Below, one piece after another: positions 9,262 to 17,821 of a DNA stretch of 64,000 bases. How positions within the stretch are numbered: position 1 is the stretch's first letter; every line of letters starts with the position of its first letter. The notes under the pieces are model-generated. The model was not told the DNA's origin. It worked only from the letters and a program-made list of their open reading frames with translations, and made no database searches. Source of the stretch: Closterium sp. NIES-65 (Eukaryota; Streptophyta; Zygnematophyceae; Desmidiales; Closteriaceae); the NCBI GenBank assembly GCA_948144175.1, contig CANXME010002055.1, forward strand, positions 186,001 to 250,000. Reading direction: 5' to 3'. Made by a program: the position numbers and the translations under genes.

Positions 9262-10302
9262 TACCTTAGGACCGTTTTTTTTAGGGCCCACCGAAGCGCG
9301 CCCCGAGGCGCGCCTTTTTTTTTTAGCGACCCCCTCGGGTCGCCTTTTCCCTCGCGGCCCCGCTGTCCCTCAGACGCGGCCCCGCCACCTCTCCTGATCG
9401 CGGCCCCGCCGCCTGTTTGACGCGGCCTCGCCGCCTACCCTGACGCGGCTCCGCCGCCTCCCCTGACGCGGCCTCGCCGCCTCCCCTGACGCGGCTCAGC
9501 CGCCTCTCCTGACGCGGCCCCGCCGCCTGTCTGACGCGGCCCCGCCGCCTCCCCTGACGCGGCCCTGCCACCTCCCCTGACGCGGCTCCCCCGCCTCCCC
9601 TGACGCGGCACCGCCGCCTCCCCTGACGCGGCTCCCCCGCCTCCCCTGACGCGGCCCTGCCGCCTCCCCTGACGCGGCCCTGCCGCCTCTCCTGCCGGCC
9701 CGCCACTGCACCTGCCGGCCTGCCGCTGCACCTGCCGGCCCGCCACTGCACCCTACGGCCCGCCGCTGCACCTGCCGGCCCGCCACTGCACCTGCCGGCC
9801 TTGCCGCTGCACCTGCCGGCCTCGCTGCTGCACCTGCCGGCCCGCCGCTGCACCCTACGGCCCGCCACTGCACCCTACGGCCCGTCGCTGCACCTGCCGG
9901 CCCGCCACTGCACCTGCCAGCCCGCCTCTGCACCTGCCGGCCCGCCACTGCACCGGTCAACCCGCCGCTGCACCTGACGGCCCCACCCCTGCATCTCCTG
10001 GCCGAGCCGCCTCAGCAGCCGAACCGCCCGTGAGCCGAGCCGCCCGACGCCGAGCCGCCCGGGACCCGAGCCGCCCTGCCGCCGAGCCGCCCGGGAGCCG
10101 AGCCGCCCTGCACCCGAGCCGCCCAGCCGCCGAGCAGCCCGGGAGCCGAGCCGCCCTGCGCCCGAGCCGCCCAGCAGCCGAGCCGCCCAGCACCCGAGCC
10201 GCCTTTCTGCATACCTACACGACCTGCCCTGCCTGGTGAGCACAGTCCCACTGACACTGCGAGCTCTTTCCCTGCTGCTAGCACTGCGTCGCTGTCGTCG
10301 CC
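9262..10302 (+). repeat. GC-rich tandem-repeat leader of Copia-1
   Basis: Three successive arrays with different units: about 9,370-9,690 (ACGCGGCCCCGCCGCCTCCCCTG type, 20-23 bp), 9,690-9,960 (CACCTGCCGGCCCGCCACTG, 20 bp) and 10,010-10,205 (CAGCCGAGCCGCCC type). Long frames on either strand encode only R/G/A repeats and are not taken as genes. The arrays occupy the 5' untranslated region of the element's RNA. Confidence 0.85.
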
Positions 10303-13300
10303 ATGGCTACCCCTAGTGTCCTAGCTTTTGACGCTGAGGGTCGCGCCATTGATTTTGAGGTCTGGTTAGACGACCTGCAGCTGTTCTTACAGTGCGACAG
10401 GGCTGACGACCTTTCTCTCTTTGATCTCACCTCTGGCGCCTCTCCTGCTCCTGCTGCTGATGCTGATCCCGCTGTCCGCTCTAAGTGGGCCACCCGCGAT
10501 GCTGCTGCACGTCTTGCTGTGCGTCGCCACCTCCCTACCTCTGAGCGTGCGCACTTCAGTCAGTACAAGAGTGCTCAGACCTTGTACGACGCTGTAGTTG
10601 CGCGCTACTCCTCCCCTGCCACTGCTGCACTGAGCCGTCTCATGCTTCCCTACCTCTTTCCTGACCTCTCTGCCTTTCCCACTGTCGCTGACCTCATTAC
10701 GCACCTCCGCACTAGTGACACTCGCTACCGCGCCGCCCTTCCTGCTGAGTTCTGCGCTAAGAACCCCCCCCCCATGTACATCGCTCTCTACTACGTAGTC
10801 GCGCGCCTCCCTGACTCCCTTCGCGTCGTCAGGGACCACTTTCTCGCAGTCTGTCCCACCACCCTCACCGTCGACCTCCTCGAGAAGGCCCTCCTCGCAG
10901 CGGAGAAGAGCATAGTCGCTGTAGGTGCTTCTCGTGGTGACCCTCGCACCCCCATCTTTGAGGGGTGCTCTCCTCCCCCCTTGCTGCCCTCTGTTGCCTC
11001 TGCTGCTGCTGCCGACCTGCTTGGTCTAGAGTCGGTCGGCGCGGCGTCTGCCCCTAGTGGGAGACGTCGCTCCAGCAAGGGCAAGGGGGGTAAGGGCGCG
11101 GGTGGAGCTGGAGGGGGCGGTGGCGGTGGCGGCGGTGGCGGCGGAGGGAGTGGGGGTGGCGGCGGGACTAGTGGCGGGGGTGGTGGTGGTGGTGGCAGCA
11201 GCGGCGGAGACGGTGGTGGTGGTGCCAGCGGTGGTGGCGGCAGCGGAGGAGGCAGTGGTGGTGGAGGGGGTGGATCTGGTCGGGGTGGTACCCAGCAGCG
11301 TAGCGGCGGTGGTGGTGGCCAGCGCTCGCAGCGGCAGCAGCAGCAGCGCTCTCGGGACATCCCTTCGCCTCAGCAGCTTTGTGAGTGGTACGCTGGGCGT
11401 CAGAGGGGTGGGGGTACTGGTCCCTGCACCTACGTTCTTCGTTCCGGCGACCGCGCGGGTGAGCAGTGTGGGGGTGCCCACGCGACCCAGCGCTGCTTTG
11501 GCCGCCTGACGGACGCCTGGCGTCAGCAGTTCCCTGGGGCTAGTGAGATCCCTCGCTGGGATGAGCTTCTCAGGGCTGGTGTAGCGATCTTTGATCTTGA
11601 TTTTGATGCTATCCTTACTGCTATGTATGTTGTGGATTATAGTGAGGAGAATGAGGGTTACCGCTGTTTCCAGCCCGACCCGGGCATTGGTCCTGCTGCG
11701 CTAGGTGCTTGTGAGGCTGCTGCTCTAGGTGCCAGTGCGTCTGCGCTCTCAGGTACTGGTGAGACTGCGCTCTCAGGTACTGAGTCGTCCTCGTCCTCCC
11801 TCACTTTCACACTTGACTCCGGAGCTTCTCGCTCCTTCTTTCGAGACCGCACTACCCTTACGCCGCTTGGCCGGCCAGTTGCGGTCTCCCTTGCTGACCC
11901 CTCTGGGGGTCCTGTCCTGTCTCACTTCTCCACTGTCCTCCCGTGTCCGGCTGCCCCTTCGGGCACCCTGTCGGGTCTGTACCTTCCCTCGTTCTCTACG
12001 AACTTGGTGAGTGGAGCAGACCTGCAGGATGGGGGTGTTCACCAGTTCACTCCTGCGAGTCAGCGGGTGACCCACTGCACGGAGGCACGCACAGGCCGAC
12101 ACCTGGCCACGTTCTCGCGTCGGCCGGGGTCGAGTCTCTACACCCTGACCGTTGAGTCTCCTCCTGTCCCTGCGTCTGGTCAGGTGGCTGCGTCGGGTCA
12201 GGTACTTGCTGCTGCGTCCCGGTCAGGTCCTGAGTCTGCCCCCTGTTCTTGTCGCCTCCTGTCTCACGAGACTCTCCTGTGGCACCACCGTCTTGGCCAC
12301 CCCTCCTTGCCCCGTCTTCGGAGCATGGCTTCCCGTGTCCTTGTCTCTGGTCTTCCCCAGTCTCTCCCTCCTCTCCCCTCCGGGCCAGGACCTTCCTGTG
12401 TCCCCTGTGTCGAGGGTCGCCTCCGAGCTACTCCTCACTCCTCCCACTTCCCCCCGACAGAGGCTCCCCTGCAGACGCTTCACATGGATGTGTGGGGCCC
12501 AGCCCCCGTCCGTGGGCAGGGTTACGAGCGCTACTTCCTGTTGGTGGTTGACGACTACTCGCGTTACACCACAGTCCTCCCCTTGCGCAGCAAGGGTGCG
12601 GTCACTGAGGTGCTGATCGACTGGATCCGCGAGGCTCGTCTCCAGCTCAGGAAGAGCTTCGGCTCGGACTTTCCTGTTCTGCGTCTGCACTCTGACCGAG
12701 GCGGAGAGTTCTCTTCTCGCCTTCTGCGAGACTACTGTCGTGCACGGGGGATCCGCCAGACCTTCACGCTTCCGGACTCACCGCAGCAAAATGGGATTGC
12801 TGAGCGCCGCATTGGCATGGTCATGGATGTCGCTCGTACGTCCATGATGCATGCGGCTGCCCCCCATTTTCTGTGGCCGTTTGCGGTGAGGTACGCGGCG
12901 CATCAGCTCAACCTTCACCCCCGGGTCTCTCGGCCTGCGATGTCCCCAGCCTTGCTGTGGACGGGGAAGGTTGGCGATGCGTCTGTGTTCCGTGTCTGGG
13001 GATCTCGGGCGTTTGTCCGTGACTTGTCTGCGGACAAGCTGTCCCCTCGCGCTGCTCCCTGTGTCTTCCTTGGCTTCCCCACTGACGCCCCAGGGTGGCA
13101 GTTTTACCACCCCTCCTCTCGTCGTGTTCTGTCCTCCCAGGACGTCACGTTCGACGAGTCAGTCCCCTTCTACCGTCTCTTCCCCTACCGCACTCCTTCC
13201 CTCCCCCCTCCCCCGGACTTCCTTGTGCCGGTTCCCCCCCCGGTAGACCCCCTCCCCCCTCAGGTTCCTGCCCCCTCAGGTGTGTCCCAGGTAGACGCCG

Positions 13301-16158
13301 TTGACCCGGTCGAGGTTACTGGTGACTCTGGTGCTGCTGCGGGTGCTGAGCCTGGGGGTGCTGACTCTGGGGGTGCTGTGCGCGGGGGTGCTGAGCCTGG
13401 GGGTGCTACTGCTGGGGGTGCTGGGCCTGAGGGTGCTACTGCGGAGGGTGCGGAGCCTGGGGGTGCTGAGCCGGGGGGTGCTGTGCCTGGAGGTGCTGGG
13501 TCTGGGGGTGCTGGGTCGGGAGCTGCTGAGCCTGGGGGTGCTGAGCTGGGAGCTGCTGCGCCTGGGGGTGCTGCGTCTGGAGCTGCTGAGCCTGGGGTTT
13601 CTCCTGCTGCTGCGTCTCGCCGGGAGCCCCTCTCTCCACAGGAGCTGCGCGAGTGGTTCGCTCGCCGCTGGAGGCGTGCTGCTGAGTCTGGAGGTGCTGC
13701 TGGAGCTGGGGCTGGAGCTTCTTCGACGGTCGAGGGTGCGGGTGCTGCCGGTCCCGGAGCTGCTGGACCTGCGGGTCCTCCTGGAGCTGGAGCTGCTGAG
13801 GGCGTTGGTGCTGAGCCTACTGCTGTTGGTCCTGCCGCTGGAGGTGTGGGTGGCGCTGGTGCTGTCGCTGAGGGTGCTGGTGCTGTCCCTGCTGAGTCTG
13901 GAGCTGCCGCGCGGCCTCGGCCGTACTTCGTTCCGCTCCTGCAGCAGGTTCTTGGTCTTTCTCCTCCAGTAGAGGGTCCACCGCCTGTCCAGTCGCAGTC
14001 CCTGCTGGAGCCTTCCTCTCCACTGCCTGCTCCCTCTCCTTACAGTGGTCCTACTGGAGGTCTTGCTGAGCGTCGTGAGCCTGCGTCTCGTCCCGCGTCG
14101 CCTGTTCGTGCTGCTCGCGCTAGTGGTCGCAGTTCGCGTCAGCGTCCTCCTCCTGTCCCTGGCACGCACCGGATGTCTTTACGTCCGTCCACTGCTCCTC
14201 TGCGTGCCCCTTTGCCTTCTCCTCCTGAGTCCTCTCTTCCTGCGCTTGCCGACCCTGAGTCGGACTCTCTTCGTACTGCCAGTCCTACTGTCACGCGTCT
14301 GCTTGCTACTGTCGTCACTGACCCCTCTTTTGAGTCCACTGCTGCGTCTGCTCTAGTCGCTGAGCTCGTCGACTTTGCTGCTCGCTGTCGTCTCGACTAC
14401 GCTGCTAGTCTTGTTGCTGAGTCTGCGTCTGTCTGTCCTCCGTCCGTCGAGGGTGAGTGTGCTCTTGGCACGGACGTCCTAGAGGACAGGCAGGAGGAGT
14501 TACAGTGTCTAGCGGCTGCTTCACCTCATCTCGCATCTGTACTGCTTGCCCCTGAGGGAGACCCGGATGCACTAGACATCCCGACTCCGCGTTCTTACGC
14601 GGAGGCCGTAGAGGGTCCCTACTCCTCTCAGTGGCAGGCAGCTATGGATGCAGAGATGGCTTCCTGGAAGTCCACAGGCACCTACGTTGACGCGGTTCCC
14701 CCTCCTGGGGCAAACATCGTCAGTGGCATGTGGATCTTCAGGGTGAAGCGGCCGCCGGGCTCTCCACCTGTCTTCAAGGCACGGTACGTTGCTCGTGGCT
14801 TCAGTCAGCGGCAGGGAGTTGACTACTTTCAGACCTTCTCTCCCACCCCGAAGATGACTACTCTTCGGGTGCTGCTGCACATAGCCGCTCAGCGCGACTA
14901 CGAGCTTCACTCTCTCGACTTCAGCACTGCGTTCTTGCAGGGTAGCCTGCACGAGGAGATCTGGCTTCGCCGTCCACCTGGCTTCACTGGGACTTTCCCT
15001 CCTGGCACCCAGTGGAGCCTCCGACGGCCAGTCTACGGTCTCCGCCAGGCACCGCGTGAGTGGCACGACACACTGAGGACTACGCTTGCGGCTCTTGGGT
15101 TTGCTCCTTCTACTGCTGACCCGTCGCTGTTTCTTCGCACCGACACTTCCCTGCCGCCGTTCTACATCCTCGTGTACGTCGACGACTTGGTCTTTGCCAC
15201 AGCGGACACTGCTGGACTCGCCTACGTGAAGTCCGAGCTGCTGAAGAGACACACGTGCACAGACCTGGGTGAACTGCGCAGCTACCTTGGCTTGCAGATC
15301 ACTCGGGACAGAGCACGCCGCACCATTACCTTGACTCAGTCACACATGGTGCAGCAGGTCCTTCAGCGCTTCGGCTTCACGTACTCCTCGCCTCAGGCCA
15401 CTCCTCTGCCTACTCGCCACTCACTCTCAGCTCTGCCTTCGGATGAGTCCGTAGAGTCGAGTGGTCCGTATGCAGAGCTTGTTGGCTGCCTCATGTACCT
15501 GATGACCTGCACACGACCTGACCTTGCATACCCTCTGAGCATTCTTGCACGCTATGTTGCTCCTGGGAGACACAGACCGGAGCACATGGCTGCAGCGAAG
15601 AGGGTATTGCGCTACCTGTGCAGTACGTCGGGCATGGGGCTAGTGCTTGGAGGGCGGAGTCCAGTGGTCCTTACCGGCCACGCGGACGCTTCTTGGGCTG
15701 GCCACCAGGCTACGCAGCGGTCGTCACAGGGTTACACCTTCAGCCTTGGTTCCGGCTCTGTCTCGTGGCGGTCTACTCGCTCGTCTTCGGTTCTCGGCTC
15801 CAGTTGTGAGGCTGAGATCTACGCCGGGGCCATGGCTGCACAGGAGCTTCGCTGGCTCACCTACCTGCTGACTGACCTTGGAGAGCCGCCTCGTTCTCCT
15901 CCAGTGCTGTACGTAGACAACAAGGCCATGCTGGCCTTGTGTCGAGAGCAGCGCTTGGAGCACAGAACGAAGCACATTGCTCTCCGCTACTTCTTTGCTC
16001 GTGAGCTGCAGCAGCGTGGTCAGTTGCGACTTGCGTACGTGGCCTCTGAGGCCAACACTGCTGATGTGTTCACCAAGGCACTCGCGCCTTGTGACCATCA
16101 GCGCTTTTGCACCCAGCTGGGTCTTGTGCCTGTCTTGCCTCACTTGCTCTCCTCTTGA
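10303..16158 (+). CDS. Copia gag-pol polyprotein, intact, 1,951 aa
   Basis: All parts of a Ty1/copia polyprotein occur in order in one frame. Gag occupies about residues 1-250. A glycine-rich linker spans about 261-340. An atypical zinc knuckle (C-X13-C-X3-H-X4-C) follows. The aspartic protease motif DSGA is at 505-508. The integrase zinc motif uses H662, H666, C699 and C702, and the integrase core has D729, D798 and E834 (spacing 35). A long Gly/Ala/Pro linker (about 1,000-1,330) leads to reverse transcriptase with YVDD at 1,625-1,628. RNase H follows with D1795, E1836/E1838 and D1872. Every catalytic residue I could place is present. The ATG is followed by MATPSVLAFD, shared with Copia-2 and -3, which supports this start. 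The frame ends about 200 bp before the polypurine tract. Confidence 0.96.
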   Translation: MATPSVLAFDAEGRAIDFEVWLDDLQLFLQCDRADDLSLFDLTSGASPAPAADADPAVRSKWATRDAAARLAVRRHLPTSERAHFSQYKSAQTLYDAVVARYSSPATAALSRLMLPYLFPDLSAFPTVADLITHLRTSDTRYRAALPAEFCAKNPPPMYIALYYVVARLPDSLRVVRDHFLAVCPTTLTVDLLEKALLAAEKSIVAVGASRGDPRTPIFEGCSPPPLLPSVASAAAADLLGLESVGAASAPSGRRRSSKGKGGKGAGGAGGGGGGGGGGGGGSGGGGGTSGGGGGGGGSSGGDGGGGASGGGGSGGGSGGGGGGSGRGGTQQRSGGGGGQRSQRQQQQRSRDIPSPQQLCEWYAGRQRGGGTGPCTYVLRSGDRAGEQCGGAHATQRCFGRLTDAWRQQFPGASEIPRWDELLRAGVAIFDLDFDAILTAMYVVDYSEENEGYRCFQPDPGIGPAALGACEAAALGASASALSGTGETALSGTESSSSSLTFTLDSGASRSFFRDRTTLTPLGRPVAVSLADPSGGPVLSHFSTVLPCPAAPSGTLSGLYLPSFSTNLVSGADLQDGGVHQFTPASQRVTHCTEARTGRHLATFSRRPGSSLYTLTVESPPVPASGQVAASGQVLAAASRSGPESAPCSCRLLSHETLLWHHRLGHPSLPRLRSMASRVLVSGLPQSLPPLPSGPGPSCVPCVEGRLRATPHSSHFPPTEAPLQTLHMDVWGPAPVRGQGYERYFLLVVDDYSRYTTVLPLRSKGAVTEVLIDWIREARLQLRKSFGSDFPVLRLHSDRGGEFSSRLLRDYCRARGIRQTFTLPDSPQQNGIAERRIGMVMDVARTSMMHAAAPHFLWPFAVRYAAHQLNLHPRVSRPAMSPALLWTGKVGDASVFRVWGSRAFVRDLSADKLSPRAAPCVFLGFPTDAPGWQFYHPSSRRVLSSQDVTFDESVPFYRLFPYRTPSLPPPPDFLVPVPPPVDPLPPQVPAPSGVSQVDAVDPVEVTGDSGAAAGAEPGGADSGGAVRGGAEPGGATAGGAGPEGATAEGAEPGGAEPGGAVPGGAGSGGAGSGAAEPGGAELGAAAPGGAASGAAEPGVSPAAASRREPLSPQELREWFARRWRRAAESGGAAGAGAGASSTVEGAGAAGPGAAGPAGPPGAGAAEGVGAEPTAVGPAAGGVGGAGAVAEGAGAVPAESGAAARPRPYFVPLLQQVLGLSPPVEGPPPVQSQSLLEPSSPLPAPSPYSGPTGGLAERREPASRPASPVRAARASGRSSRQRPPPVPGTHRMSLRPSTAPLRAPLPSPPESSLPALADPESDSLRTASPTVTRLLATVVTDPSFESTAASALVAELVDFAARCRLDYAASLVAESASVCPPSVEGECALGTDVLEDRQEELQCLAAASPHLASVLLAPEGDPDALDIPTPRSYAEAVEGPYSSQWQAAMDAEMASWKSTGTYVDAVPPPGANIVSGMWIFRVKRPPGSPPVFKARYVARGFSQRQGVDYFQTFSPTPKMTTLRVLLHIAAQRDYELHSLDFSTAFLQGSLHEEIWLRRPPGFTGTFPPGTQWSLRRPVYGLRQAPREWHDTLRTTLAALGFAPSTADPSLFLRTDTSLPPFYILVYVDDLVFATADTAGLAYVKSELLKRHTCTDLGELRSYLGLQITRDRARRTITLTQSHMVQQVLQRFGFTYSSPQATPLPTRHSLSALPSDESVESSGPYAELVGCLMYLMTCTRPDLAYPLSILARYVAPGRHRPEHMAAAKRVLRYLCSTSGMGLVLGGRSPVVLTGHADASWAGHQATQRSSQGYTFSLGSGSVSWRSTRSSSVLGSSCEAEIYAGAMAAQELRWLTYLLTDLGEPPRSPPVLYVDNKAMLALCREQRLEHRTKHIALRYFFARELQQRGQLRLAYVASEANTADVFTKALAPCDHQRFCTQLGLVPVLPHLLSS

Positions 16159-16364
16159 CTTCACTTGTACTGTGACATATATATATGCCTGCTCTTGCTT
16201 GTCTAGTTTTATATATATGTCTGTACTCCTGCATGTGAACTGGCCTCTGGCCCTACTCTTGTGCTCGGACTGTGTGGTGACTTTGTGATCCACCCTGAGC
16301 TTGCTTTGCTTTGCTTGACTGGTCTTGTGACCCCTTGTTCTCCCCCACTTTGCCTATGGGGGTG
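16159..16364 (+). other. 3' untranslated region and polypurine tract of Copia-1
   Basis: About 200 bp shared with Copia-2 and Copia-3, containing ATATATAT runs near 16,177 and 16,211. It ends in TATGGGGGTG (16,355-16,364) against the LTR, which is the probable plus-strand primer. Confidence 0.75.
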
Positions 16365-16493
16365 TGTCAGATTTATATGACATAGTTGCTGTAGGCTATA
16401 GTGGGGTAGCACATATGGGGTACAGGTTTTCTAGGGTTGTATTTGTACCCAATCTTTCCTTAGTCATTTCATTCCTGTTTTCTTTACTTCACA
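16365..16493 (+). repeat. 3' LTR of Copia-1
   Basis: 129 bp, identical to the 5' LTR, followed by the GATCT duplicate. Confidence 0.96.
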
Positions 16494-16505
16494 GATCTAC
16501 TGACA

Positions 16506-16803
16506 GAAGCATGCGGCAGAAGCGGCTCGAATCGGCGTGGTTGCAGTGAAACAAGTCTCAGACAGACAACTCAGAAAGAAGGAATGGCCGCCTCTCTTGG
16601 AGGGAAAATTTGTCGAGATCCTAAATCGACCCAAGGACGAAGTAGATGTGACTAATCTCGCCAAGGTGGTAGCTCGGGTCACGGTCTACTGGTGTCTGTG
16701 TGGCTTCGCTTCGAGGGGACTGGCTCGCCACCAGGGCGCAACGCTTTCCATTCTGGCTACGCGACGTGGGCCGAGGCAGAAGGGGGAGAAGGGGGATGAG
16801 TGA
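16506..16803 (+). pseudogene. Gene A, 3' end after the insertions
   Basis: After one GAAGC duplicate is removed, the frame continues from 8,747 without a break: ELSKHAAEAARIGVV, then KKEWPPLLEGKF, NLAKVVARVTVYWC, GLARHQGA and a basic tail, ending at TGA (16,801-16,803). The same C-terminal block occurs at 1,236-1,487. The mix of conserved aromatic/hydrophobic blocks and a basic end could suit nucleic-acid binding, but that is a guess. Confidence 0.6.
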
Positions 16804-17821
16804 TTGATGGGTGATATGTAGTTAGAGAGTGCAATTGTTGATCTGCACGATAATGAGAACTAAGTGTCTTCCATACGTCTACCGTTGCTAAGTGCAGTAC
16901 CCCGTTGAACAATTTGACGAACATCGCATCTAAGCTCTGTCCAGTGCACGTGGTCTACTGAGCGATAACTAAGTGTTTTCAGTATGAAAGTGTCAACCCG
17001 TAGATTTGGGCTGTTGAACACTTAACCTCTGAAAATGTAGAAATGGTCGCGGCCACCCGAATATTCAATGAAGCTCCACAAAACCCATACCTGCAGATTT
17101 AAACAGTGCTCTCTAACGAGGCACGCGATGGTGATGACCCTCTCAAATGCCTAACAATCTCAATCTACCGTCCCATAAAGAAAACACCTATTTGTCTGCA
17201 CATTGAAACCCCATGGTGGACGAAACCGCGTAGAGTTGCCGTGAGTCCGATGCAACCTCGTAAAATTTTGCACGTTTGTGAGGTCGGTTTCTCGACTAAG
17301 CTGTGCTAGGCTGACAAACTCTACCATGGATCACCTAAAAAACATATTGTTCCAACATTTAATGAACATGCACATCATCTACATCGACAATGGTGAGTAA
17401 AGCACCCCTCCTTACTCCATGTTGTTCTGAATGGTTTCACGTCGGAATATACCGTGGCATATAAAAATCCTACGAGTTTGCGCGTAGAGTTTAAAAACGT
17501 TTCTCTATGCATGTGGCAAACGCAACCCCCCTACACATACTTAACGCACCACCTCCAGAATCCCCTGCTTCTACGACCCAGTTCACGCGCTAGGCCTTTC
17601 CTTCAAAAGCTTTTTAGACTCTTCGTCCTTGATCGTCTTCCACTGGTCTTTGCCGAAGAGCTCTTCCCCCCATTGCGCAGACCATAAAACATGAGGAGAT
17701 ACGAAACCCTCTCTTGCGCATCGTCCGTCAGGCTTTCCCCCCCAGCCGTCGATGTTCGCTGCCTCTTCGCGCCCCTCCTATTCTTGACGATAAGCCCATC
17801 TGCGAACGTAGTGGGACAAGT
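16804..17821. other. Gene-free spacer between genes A and B
   Basis: I see no gene. The sequence is AT-richer than the flanks. Genes A and B converge on it, so it should hold their 3' ends. Confidence 0.45.

Larger units (their letters stand above)
9116..16493 (+). mobile_element. Copia-1, complete Ty1/copia retrotransposon (7,378 bp)
   Basis: Two 129-bp LTRs that match at every base, a primer-binding site, a tandem-repeat leader, one uninterrupted gag-pol frame and a polypurine tract are all present. The 5-bp target-site duplication GATCT lies at 9,111-9,115 and 16,494-16,498. The target was the second LTR of the TRIM, within its GATCTACTGACA end. Identical LTRs and an intact frame mean a very recent, potentially active copy. 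It is the best candidate in the window for supplying proteins to the defective copies. Confidence 0.96.
8748..16505 (-). mobile_element. TRIM element inserted in gene A, itself split by Copia-1
   Basis: LTR 1 is 8,748-8,889, the interior is 8,890-8,981, and LTR 2 is 8,982-9,115 plus 16,499-16,505. Removing Copia-1 and one GATCT gives a 141-bp second LTR. The element is framed by GAAGC (8,743-8,747 and 16,506-16,510). On the minus strand the interior begins TGGTATCAGAGC, then a perfect T-arm, and ends in a run of seven G before the next LTR, which serves as polypurine tract. It encodes no protein. Removing it restores the frame of gene A, so gene A was still collinear when the TRIM arrived. 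Confidence 0.9.

Noticed and set aside
9323..10284. Long minus-strand frames rich in R, G, A and Q
   Set aside because: They lie wholly in the GC-rich tandem repeats of the Copia-1 leader; repeats without stops stay open in several frames, and the element's real gene is on the plus strand.
13276..14169. 297-codon minus-strand frame inside Copia-1
   Set aside because: Shadow of the Gly/Ala/Pro linker of gag-pol; Ser/Arg/Thr repeats only.
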